Source: Dryomyza anilis
Taxonomy: Eukaryota > Arthropoda > Insecta > Diptera > Dryomyzidae
Assembly: GCA_951804985.1 (NCBI GenBank)
Contig: OX638131.1
Span: forward strand, 102,258,464-102,322,463
Reading direction: 5' to 3'
DNA: 64,000 nt
The stretch's first letter is position 1; the number at the start of each line of letters is the position of its first letter. The notes beneath the pieces were generated by a model. That model had not been told where the DNA came from, did no database searches, and worked only from the letters and a program-made list of their open reading frames with translations. Below are positions 45,729 through 55,407 of the stretch, one piece after another. The position numbers and the translations under genes are program-made.

Positions 45729-46018
45729 CGAGTTGGGAAAGTCCGGCCACATGGGTAAGTTCGGTCACATGGGACGGACGTTTATAGTCGGCCGGACCCG
45801 ACTATGGAATACCCTACACCTTTGGTGGGGATATTAATGTGGGATATTTAATTGAATACCTTAATTTTAAAGTTCTTAATTATGCTGAAATCCTCCTCAG
45901 AATATTATTCACATATCAGAATTTACATCTTATATAATTTAAAAAATTGATATAAAAGTATGAAATAACTAATAAATTTTTTTTATTAATTTACGGCTAA
46001 AATTTTCACTATGACATC
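45399..46018. repeat. Tandem duplication, first unit (about 620 bp)
   Basis: Starts at GTGTCGTGCGACTGAAG inside the LINE fragment, runs across the mini-me-type terminus and ends GACATCCCGG. The next unit repeats it from 46028 with few differences, including loss of 12 bp around 45552 and single substitutions. Confidence 0.92.
45729..46018 (+). mobile_element. mini-me-like subfamily B, truncated copy
   Basis: The terminus GAGTTGGGAAAG is joined to LINE sequence on its left. The hairpin (TATAGTCGGCCGGACCCGACTATG) and ACCCTACACC follow, then the left body (GGTGGGGATATTAATGTGGG). It stops at GACATCCCGG where the tandem duplication joint falls. Confidence 0.8.
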
Positions 46019-46027
46019 CCGGTGTGC

Positions 46028-46638
46028 GACGTGTCGTGCGACTGAAGAACGAATTCTCTCTATAATGAGTGGTTCTGTTGAGAGTCGAGTGAACTACGAA
46101 GGGGTGGGCTTGGTTTGATGCCCGAGTAGAACGAGAAAACACACGAACTGTTGGAATCAGATCATGTATTTCACTCGAATACCTATAAAGCAGGCTTACA
46201 CACCCAACGGTCCTTCGGTGCTCAAGAGAACCAATAGACAATGAGATATTTTCATCCCCTTTCAAATATATCGCACTTTGTTGAATTCGGTCCAGAAACT
46301 CCAAGGAGGATTTTGAAGCTCCTGCCCAAATATGCGAATTATGGGCGAGTTGGGAAAGTCCGGCCACATGGGTAAGTTCGGTCACATGGGACGGACTTTT
46401 ATAGTCGGTCGGGCCCGACTTTGGAATACCCTACATCTTTGGTGAGGATATTAATGTGGGATTTTTAATTGAATACCTTAATTTTAAAGTTCTTAATTAT
46501 GCTGAAATCCTCCTCAGAATATTATTCACATATCAGAATTTACATCTTATATAATTTAAAAAATTGATATAAAAGTATGAAATAACTAATAAATTTTTTT
46601 TATTAATTTACGGCTAAAATTTTCACTATGACATCCCG
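46028..46638. repeat. Tandem duplication, second unit
   Basis: It is near-identical to 45399-46018, with LINE part 46028-46344 and mini-me part 46345-46638. The LINE frame here is shorter and lacks the true C-terminus. Confidence 0.92.
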
Positions 46639-46871
46639 GGAAATAATGTAAGAATAATGTGGGCGGATCACGCCCATTTTTGAACCACATATTTTTAGGT
46701 GAATTCTAACAATACGTTTTAAAATTTATAACTATATCTTGAATACTATATCTTATAACTATATCTTGAATTTATAACTATATCTTCCATACCGGCCACG
46801 CCTCCTAAGGGGCGTTATAATATCTGCACAAATTTAATATACCCTGTACCTCATAGGTGTAGGGTATAAAA
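46345..46871 (+). mobile_element. mini-me-like subfamily B, fuller copy
   Basis: Continues beyond the duplicated part through GTGGGCGGATCACGCCC and CATACCGGCCACGCC to the right end CCTCATAGGTGTAGGGTATAAAAAA. ACCCTACA near the left end and GTGTAGGGT at the right end are subterminal inverted repeats, as in subfamily A. It has no (GTCY)n and a deletion of the core. Confidence 0.82.
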
Positions 46872-47640
46872 AACATTGAGTACCAAAAGTATAAAAAATA
46901 TATATTATTTTTTATACCATACACCATTGAGGTACAGGGAAGTGATGATTTTTTCAGTACATTTGTACTTTTTTCAGTACCATTTCAATATCAAAAGTAC
47001 GCAAGTACTCACTAGACCATTTTAGTACAATTTGAACAATAAACAATAAATTTACTGATCACAAGCTATTGGGTATAGACAATTTTAATCTACAACTTAA
47101 TTTATTAATTAAATTTTATAAATTAAATTTCATATAATTCGTTATTAAATTTTAGTTTTATGTTAAATTTGACTACACTCTATTCGATAATAATTATTAT
47201 TAATATTGTCAGATATCAAATTATTTTTAGCAAAAAAAATCGTAGTGCAAAATTTCCATACCGAACGTCCGGAAATATTCTGTGATTTATTATGAAATAA
47301 CTATAAACTTTAGGAACAAAGTGTTCATATAAAAAATTAAATTAAATTATCACATCTATGTTTATAAATAATTAAAAAAATAACAAAGTATTTTCAGAAA
47401 TAAAATCGTAGTTATAAATTTTATACGAAATTTTTATCCCGACCGTTGTCTGTTGTTTATTATGAAAAAAAAACTATAAATTTTAGAAGCAAAGTGTAAA
47501 TAATTCAAAAAAAAAAAAATTGTACGTAAAATATGCTGACTTTTTGGAATATCCATATGAACCTCGACATGCACTTTCGTTTTTCCCCGTCGGGAACGAC
47601 TACTATTTTATTTATTTATATTTTATTTTTTATTTATATT
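46872..47640. other. AT-rich non-coding sequence
   Basis: Words such as TTTCAGTACCATTT recur near 46950-46990. TCGTAGT..AAATTT(C/T)..TACCGAACG-like phrases occur at about 47240 and 47408, suggesting one old duplication. No gene. Confidence 0.4.
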
Positions 47641-48330
47641 TACAGGGTATATTAACTTTGTGCATATATTGTAACGCCCCTTAGGAGGCGTGTCCGGTAT
47701 GGAAAAGTATATATATTCTTGATCAGCATCACTAGCCGAGTCCGTTTAGTCATGTCCCTCTGTCTGTCCGTCTTGCTGTCCGAATACAGAGAAATACTGA
47801 TCAGAATGCGATAGAATGCGATAAAAACACCCACCTCCCATACAAGTCACTTTTATATAACTCTTTCGGAACTAATAACTCGAAAATTATTAAAGGTATA
47901 GTTATAAAATTTTAAACGTATTGTTAGAATTCACCTTAAAATATGTGGTCCAAAAATGGGCGTGATCCGCCCACTTTTTTTTTCATTATTTCCCGGGTTT
48001 TCATAGTGAAAATTTGATCCATAAATTATTAAAATCAAATCTATAAAATATTAATATATATTTTTCAATTTTTTTTTTTGTTTTTTATACTTTTATATAA
48101 ATTTTTTAATTTATGGGGATATAAGACGTAAATTTCTGATTTATGAATAATATTCTGAGGGTGGGGAGGTTCAGCATAATTAAAAACTTTAAAATTAAGG
48201 TATGCAATTAAATATCCCACATTAATATCCCCACCAAAGGTGTAGGGTATTCCATAATCGCGCCCGACCGACTATAAAAATCCGCCGCATGTGACCGAAC
48301 TTACCCATGTGACCTAACTTTCCCAACTCG
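47641..48330 (-). mobile_element. mini-me-like subfamily B, longest copy
   Basis: In reverse orientation: GGTATATTAACTTTG, then AACGCCCCTTAGGAGGCGTGTCCGG and (TA)n. The core is CTTGATCAGCATCAC and a short (GTCY)n lies at about 47755-47783. The body has GGGCGTGATCCGCCC, the hairpin is near 48260 (CGCGCCCGACCGACTATA) and the end CCCAACTCG at about 48321-48329. It shares core and architecture with subfamily A but little else of the body. Confidence 0.85.
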
Positions 48331-48463
48331 TTTCTCATATTTTTAGTCCTATTTATATAAATACTACTTGCACAAAAAAAAAAAGTAAATTCATTAATTT
48401 TCCTTCGAGACATTTAAGTTTTAAGCGTTCGAATATCCCGTCCGGAACCCCAGGAAATGCCTA

Positions 48464-48664
48464 CACTCAGACAAAAATTCCCTCAAATCCCATTAAAATT
48501 ATTGATTTCATAGTATACAAAAAATAAATCTTTTCATTTAAACTCAATGGCAATGTCATGGTATTTTCTAGTATTTAATGGTATTTTCCGATTAATATAA
48601 TAATAGGAATGGACTATTTGTAATAGTCAAAAACTATTATTTATATAGTATTTTTTGTGGTTGT
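48464..48664 (+). mobile_element. MITE-A copy
   Basis: CACTCAGACAAAAATTCCCTC to ATTTTTTGTGGTTG, with TA on both sides. The internal sequence matches the 12570 copy, with a deletion of about 18 bp after CCCATTAAAATT. Confidence 0.85.
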
Positions 48665-49560
48665 ATATGTGATGGTGCCCTGTGCCATTTTTTTTTTTTT
48701 GGTTCTTTATTTTCATTATTTTAACTCCTTTTATGAATTAAAAATATAATGCATTTTTTATTTTCAAAAATGCAGTTAAAAAATAAAAACTTTTTAGTTC
48801 TTTTAGTTCTTTTTATTTTTATTTATTTTAAATTCCTTCAGTGTTTTTCTATAATTCCCTCATGGATCATGAAATAAAAACTTTTTATCGCGGAATGCTT
48901 ATCTTTTTTTTTATTTATTTTAAATTCCTTCAGTATTTCCTATGATTCCCTCATGGATCATGAAATGGGATCTCCGCATTCACTATGCATTCAAATTGCA
49001 AACAATAAATTATATACAGGGTGGTTCGCTTCGGAATGCTAACATGTTACATAAATCAAATTATCTACAAAAGTTCTAGGTTAATCTCAGTAACAATTTG
49101 TTAAATCCCAGAAATGCCTTATTGTTTCTTTATAAAGGATTTAAGGAATGACGAATTTAAAAGATTATTTGGTAATATTCTTTTTAAATTACGCAAATTT
49201 TAACTAAAAATTAAATTTTCTAAATATTCAATTTATAACTAAAAACTTTATAACTAAAAATTTCAATTTAGCACCAAATATTCTAATTTAAATTTTCACT
49301 GAATAATAAATTTCACCAAACATTAAATTTGTCTGTCATGATTAACAGGGTATTTTGTATTTAAAAAAGCGTCTTATTAATGCTTATTTGGTTTTTGTTT
49401 TTATTTTAAAAGTTAAAATAAAAATAAGCATATATTAAAAACGCAACAGTATATATAAAAAAAAACCCACTAATTTATGCCAAAAACAAAATTGATTTCT
49501 GTAGAGAATTGAAAAGATAATTATAATTACAAATGAGTGTACATTACTGGTGCTGTTTGC
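48665..49560. other. Intergenic DNA upstream of the fibrinogen-related gene
   Basis: A segment of about 60 bp (TTAAATTCCTTCAG, then TTCCCTCATGGATCATGAAA) occurs twice, at about 48827 and 48910, some 83 bp apart. Degenerate 20-bp satellite units lie at 49190-49340. Nothing else recognised. Confidence 0.5.
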
Positions 49561-49571
49561 TACAAAATACG

Positions 49572-49608
49572 CCTTTAAATAGCATTAAAATGCCTCAGAA
49601 TTTAGTAC
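49572..49608 (+). promoter_or_regulatory. TATA promoter of the fibrinogen-related gene
   Basis: CTTTAAATAGC at about 49572-49582 lies about 25-30 nt before AGTACAGTGCG, a reasonable initiator. The leader that follows (GTGTGAACAATAACAACTG) runs to the ATG at 49662. Confidence 0.5.
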
Positions 49609-49661
49609 AGTGCGAAAAGTCAAAGTGTGAACAATAACAACTGAATCAGAAATAAAAAAAA

Positions 49662-50528
49662 ATGTCAAACCCCAAGAGACAAGTTGCACTAAAAGCATTA
49701 TTTATACTAATTACAGCGCAATTTTGTTGGTAATATTTTGTGAAAAATTAAAAATAATATAAAATTAACAAATTTTGTACAATTTAGTTTAGTATCTATG
49801 ACCAGCGTGGCACCCATTACCACCTTCTACCCGACTAGTTGCAAAAATCTCGAAGAACATCAATTGTCACGCGATATTCTACAAATTCAGGTGGGCATCA
49901 CCAGTGAACCCTTCTATGTGAAATGTAATCATTTGGTCGATGGTGGTGGCTGGACTGTGGTATTGCATCGTTCCGATGGCACTCGTAATTTCAGTTGTAA
50001 ATGGAAGGAATGTGTCGATGGTTTTGGCAGCAGCAATCAAGAGTTTTTCGTGGGACTACAGCAACTTTACGAAATGACTGCATCCGGGTTGCATGAATTG
50101 CTCTTCATACTCGAGGATTTCGAAAATGACACACGTTTCGCCAAATACGATGCATTCGCAATTAAGGATGCGTCTAATGACTTCACCATACATATACTGG
50201 GCAATTATTCGGGCACGGCGGGCGATAGTTTTACCTATCAAGCGGGCAATAAATTCTCGGCAATTGACAAGGATTTCACAAACACTTGTGTGAATATATT
50301 AAAATCACCGGGCTGGTTTAACTTGTGCTCCGAAAGGTATGTTTTATGAAATAATATTCATGTGTTATTTATTACATATTCTGTTTGATTGTTTTCAGCA
50401 ATATATTTGGTCCATATCTGCTGAATAATGATGAGGATGCCTTTGACAGGGGAATGTATTGGCAGAGTTTCCATGGTAACACATACTCCCTGAAGAAGAT
50501 ATCGATGCTTATACGACCAGTTGAGTAA
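49662..50528 (+). CDS. Secreted fibrinogen-related domain protein
   Basis: I read three exons, 49662-49729, 49788-50336 and 50399-50528, with GT/AG borders and matching phases, giving 248 residues. Residues 1-27 form a signal peptide (a KR pair, then the hydrophobic run ALKALFILITAQFC). From about residue 38 the rest is one fibrinogen C-terminal domain: conserved Cys 41, GGGWTVVLHRSDG (about 75-87), DGFGSSNQEFFVGL, KYDAFAI, a calcium-loop-like DKDFTNTC, WFNLC, then GMYWQSFHG and YSLKKISMLIRP at the end. The expected NGEFWLG and GGGWW motifs are altered, as in diverged members. There is no collagen or coiled-coil N-terminus. In flies such lectin-like proteins are secreted and often linked to pathogen or carbohydrate recognition; ligand here is unknown. 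The start is chosen because the upstream exon supplies the signal peptide and splices in frame. Confidence 0.88.
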
Positions 50529-50611
50529 TTAAACGTTTATGTGATTTATATAAATACTTAATATGTAATTTTGTCAATTAATTTGAAATGGTTTTGTGTA
50601 AAAATTTGTAT

Positions 50612-50617
50612 AATAAA
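50612..50617 (+). terminator. Polyadenylation signal of the fibrinogen-related gene
   Basis: AATAAA lies 84 nt after the stop codon. Confidence 0.6.
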
Positions 50618-53068
50618 TATAAAACAATATATTCATGTATTTATCATAATTATTTAATTGAATTTCTTTAATTATTTAACTAATTTGATGTTCGCAAATT
50701 TATTATTTTTATTCAAAAATAAAACAAAAGTTGTTTGCTGCAAGTATATTTTAAATGTTATGAATATAATTTGCTAAAACAATAATTCTCTAATTTTTTG
50801 AATAATTTAAAATTTTTAATATTAATTCAGACGCATTTTAATATTTTTTTCAATGTTGAACAAAATTCAAATACTTTTTTCATAAAAAAAAATATATTCA
50901 AAAAAATAAAACATTTTGGTGTAGATTTTTGTAAGTGGTTAGAATTAGAATTCTATAGGTGGTTTCTGTAATTGTCGAAACGACGCAATTTTCATTTCTT
51001 ATCGAATAATTTTGTTGGCATTTGAACAATTTTGTTGTCTCCGAAATCGACAATTTGATCGCTTGATTTCCAGAAACTAGCTGCTGCTTTAAAACTATAA
51101 AACTCTTATAAATGGTTTGCAATTAGGAATTGAATGTGTGGCCGTATCCGATAATCGATTATAAACGTTTCAGTTTTAAATCCGAATCTGTAGCTGAAAC
51201 TGTTATACAATATCATAAAATAAACACATATCCATTTTCAATGTTTTTCATTTTCAATTAAATTTTAAACTAAAATATGTCTGCATTTACACATTTATGT
51301 ATTTATAATTCTAATTAGATTTATGATATTTAAATAAATATGATTTGATGAACAAAATTTATCAATATGATGTACTGGTTCATTAATATGATGAAATGGA
51401 TTCTTGGCATAATTAGAAATTAAATAATATAAAACTTATAAGAATTATAAATACATAAATGTGTAGATAAAGACAAAATTTAGTTTGAAATTTGATGTTA
51501 AAAAAATATTAAAAATAAATAACCGATTTTAATTCAATGAATGCATTCATCAATATGATGAATACTGGTTGTTGTAGATTTTTTTTATGTATATATAGTA
51601 GAACAAATTTTCTGTGTTTATCGAAGTATTAATTTTTGTAGGCCTTTTGAGGCTGTTGAACCAATATAACATTGTCCCATTACTGTGTCTATTTTAACAT
51701 GATTTTGGTACACGGTGTAAACTGAATTAGTTGTATTTTATTTAGTCTAAATGAATTATTGTTGAAAATTTTAAATTATTGTTCAAAAATGTATATCAAT
51801 ACAAAAACTGGAAAAACGGAACCATAACATGATTTCGGTTTCTTGAAATCGCTTAATTGAAAATCCATAATCGATACAAACGTAACTAAAATCGAACTCT
51901 TTGTTAGTTCCATTCTCATTTCTTAGCACCAATCTTATTATAATTGCTGCAAAACATATTTCCAATTCAACTGGAAGGACTTTCGATCCTGATACACGAA
52001 ATATTTGGATTCTGGAAATAATTAATACTGAATATGTTCTAATTCGAAATTTGTTCAGTCCCGAAAAAGGGTTTTTTAATATATCCTAAGATCCTATTTT
52101 GGAATCGCTAAGTTAATCTAATTGATGTGTCTAAGCGAACAGTTTGAGTTATGGATCTTGTTGTCTAAGCGGAAGATCCATCCGACACTGTAAACGATGT
52201 GTGTACTTACGAATGTTCAAATAACCTCAGACGATCCTTACGCACTTTTCTGATTTTTAGAGCTTTCATACCATTTTTTCAGCTAAAACACCAAAGAAAA
52301 ACAGTTGGCCCTTATTCGAGGAAATCTCTTAATTCAGGTCATAAAATGTGTAAATGCCCGAAAAAAAAACTTTTTCAGGAATATTTCATGCATATTTCCT
52401 GCAAACACACAGATAAATGGAATATTTTGGGAAATGTAAGAATTTGTAAAATGTATGTATGATTGTAAAATATGATGGAATTTGAATGGTAGTTTCACGA
52501 CATATTTTGGGAATATACATCTTAAGACATAAATTCCGCCCTATATTAAACTGCCACGACCCCGCCAAAAATTTTGTATGGAGGTGATTTGATTTGGTAT
52601 TCTGAGAGTGAATCATTTTTATGGCCCAGCCTATGGTCAGAGTTTTCCTACTTTAACACTTAAAGAAATTCGTCAGGTCTCAAATTCTAGTAATTTTTTG
52701 TATAAAATGAAATAAAATCGACGACTGGAAATTTTGACCAATTTCTTTTTGTTTCGTTTTACTATATAAGGGGGTAAATAAAAGTTTTGCACTTAATATG
52801 CTCCAATATGTTTTAATTCAATTTATAATTGCTTGGTTATAAAATTCAAAAAATTATAATTTTTTCTTTTAACGTGAAAAATACAAATTTGATATTGAGG
52901 TTTAAATGAAATTAATATTTTCGATTTCATATGAGGATGTTTTGAAATGAATTTAAGACCATGTGATATTTCAAAATTAAATATCAATTTCATTTGGAAT
53001 TTTCTAAATTTCAAATGGAAAATAACAATTTTATTTCACATATTCTAATTTCAATTATTAAATCTCTA
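50618..53068. other. Intergenic AT-rich DNA
   Basis: Short frames at 50898-52616 have no family resemblance. 52372-52515 is similar to the dispersed repeat at 37040-37160. Words containing ATCAATATGATGAA recur near 51360, 51390 and 51549. No RNA gene seen. Confidence 0.5.
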
Positions 53069-53269
53069 CACTCAAAACAAAACATGCATAAAATACACGA
53101 AACATATTCGTACATAGTACGAATTAACTTTCGTAAAGTTACGCAATATATTTATGTTTAAATTCGTATATTTTACGAACATCTTTTGTAAAAATAATCA
53201 CAAATTAAATCGTACATCTGACGAATAATGAACTCACACTATCAAACACTATCTCTCTCTTTCTTATAC

Positions 53270-53489
53270 ACCCAAAAAAAAAATACTATATAAATAATAG
53301 TTTTTTACTATTAAAAATAGTCAATAGGATAATTTATTATTTTAATCGGAAAATACCATTAAATACTAGAAAATACCATGACATTGCCATTGAGTTTATA
53401 TGAAAAGATTTATTTTTTGTATACTATTAAATCAATAATTGTCCCATTGACCAATTTTAATGGTATTTGAGCGAATTTTTTTCTGGGTG
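53270..53489 (-). mobile_element. MITE-A, best-preserved copy
   Basis: 220 bp with TA|CACCCAAAAAAAAAATAC at the left and TTTTTTTCTGGGTG|TA at the right. In reverse orientation to the 12570 copy, it contains every block of the family without gaps. Confidence 0.92.
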
Positions 53490-53643
53490 TACTCTAACAT
53501 ATAATTGTCCTCTTGTATTAAATGGAAATATTTCCACATCGTTATGGTCGATTCGAACTTTGGCCCACGAACAAAACAGTTAATTTTTCATATTTAATTT
53601 TTAATAATTTCACATACTTTTATTACACAAAAGATTGAATTAC

Positions 53644-53817
53644 AACCAGAAATTAATACTATATAAATAATAATTTTTTACTATTAAAAATAGTCAATAG
53701 GATAAATTATTATTTTAATCGGAAAATACTATTAAATACTAGAAAATACCATTGAGTTTAAAAGAAAAGATTTATTTTTTGTATACTTTTAAATCAATAA
53801 TTGACCTTTTTCTGGGT
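53644..53817 (-). mobile_element. MITE-A copy with internal deletions
   Basis: ACCAGAAATTAATACTATA to GACCTTTTTCTGGGT. Lacks the ATGACATTGCC block and the CCATTGACCAATTTTAATGG block present in the neighbour at 53270. Confidence 0.85.
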
Positions 53818-53940
53818 CTAAATTCAATACATACGCAAATGCCGTCGCTGAAAAGAAATTTTGATCTGTTCTACCTTTTTCCTGCTTATTTTTGCTTTAC
53901 AAATATCAAATTGTAAAATATACGAATGCATCGTAAAATA

Positions 53941-54666
53941 AACCAGTTGGGAAGGTTAGATCACATGGGTAATTTTAAAGTAGGTGTAATTATGATAGTT
54001 AGGATTATCAAAATTATTATCGGTCTAAGCCGACTATAAATACCCTACACATATGTGTGTTTACCGTTAAAAGTGATATATAGGTCACCAGGGTATACGA
54101 ATCCTGAAAATAACTACAAACATTCAATCGCTGAAGAATTTCCATTCATTTGATACCCATATTTACAAATGGGTAGGTGTACCGAATTTCGATTTTTTTT
54201 TTAATGAACCACAGGTCTCTTCGACGGAAAACATTATTATCACGTACTTGAGCATGATGTCAATATATATTTGACCAAAGAAGTTTACCTAAGCACGTAT
54301 ACATAAAAATTGATCTTTATATGTACATTTTATATGAGGTATTTGAACATAAGTGGTCGGATCATAGGTCACAATGAACCGATCTCGCCAATTTTTTCGC
54401 ACATACAGCGTAGGTATATTAGTAATCAAAGTTATAAGTTTCATTTATCTAGCTCTTCAATTTTAAAAGTAGTAGGGATTTCAACAGACAGACAGACAGA
54501 CAGACGGACAGACAGACGGACAGACGGACATCGCTAAATCGACTCAGGAGGTCATGCTGATCAAGAATATATATACTTTTCCATACCGGAGATGCTTCCT
54601 TCTGGGTGTTACAAACGGTGTACCAAACTGAATATACCCTTTCACTCTTAGTGTAGGGTATAAAAA
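53941..54666 (+). mobile_element. mini-me/DINE-1-like element, complete
   Basis: CCAGTTGGGAAGG at the left; hairpin TCGGTCTAAGCCGACTATA and ACCCTACACATATG. (GACA/GACG)n lies at 54485-54531, core GGTCATGCTGATCAAGAA, (TA)n and the right end CTCTTAGTGTAGGGTATAAAAA. It is the closest relative of the 41614 copy, differing mainly in microsatellite length. Confidence 0.92.
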
Positions 54667-54772
54667 TCGAAACGAAGTAAAAACTAACGAATGATAAGTT
54701 GTGTTTACAATAAATTGTATATTTTACGATATTTGAATTTACGAAATAGTATTTCGTTAATCGTTTTAAGTG

Positions 54773-55407
54773 TATGAAAAATTAATATTATATGAAAAAT
54801 AAAAATTTGAATTGGAAAATACGTATTTCGAAATGCAAAGTCACAAATATATTGGTTATTTTACCATTCATTTTCTTGTCACTACCAGACGGTAAACGGT
54901 AAATTTATTAACATGATCTTGTCATGACAACGTCTTCCCTAATGGGACTAATAATTATTAAATTATATTTTAAGGTTTATTATAAAATAAGCCGACTGCA
55001 ATTCCATTAATTTATTTGCTTTTCTCTTCTTTCATTTCACATACTGGGTTTCAAACGGAATATTTTATACCCTACATTGAGTAATATTATTTGATATTTA
55101 AACTTTGCCACATCATATAACACTAAAATGTTATTAATGAATTAATAACATCTGCAAATTATGAGAGATAAATAAAGCAAAACTTAATCAAGTCAATTAT
55201 GCAAAAATTAAGTAATGGCAAAAATTTTTATAAAAAATAAAAAACACATCTGATATTCGTATTCGTCTTACTATAGATTTTTAGTATAACCGTATTTTTT
55301 ATTGTTTATTTTTATTCTAACAACTGAAGAGGCAACTTTGTGAAGAAGAATATTTTAAACAGTATTAATATTATTTAGTTTAATTGAATTAGTTTATTTT
55401 AAAAACA
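54773..55407. other. Upstream region of gamma-tubulin
   Basis: AT-rich. A leader probably begins in 55300-55345 (AACAACTGAAGAGGCAAC precedes the ATG by about 85 nt). No clear TATA box. Confidence 0.4.

Larger units (their letters stand above)
53069..54772. mobile_element. Outer TA-flanked transposon hosting three younger elements
   Basis: The left end TACACTCAAAACAAAA and right end TCGTTTTAAGTGTA are imperfect inverted repeats, each bordered by TA. The own sequence, about 590 bp after removing nested elements, is rich in TTTACGA/TCGTAAA words on both sides (for example TTCGTATATTTTACGAAC, 53162-53179, and TATATTTTACGAT, 54718-54730). Nested are MITE-A at 53270 and 53644 and a mini-me element at 53941. 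No coding capacity remains. Confidence 0.65.
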
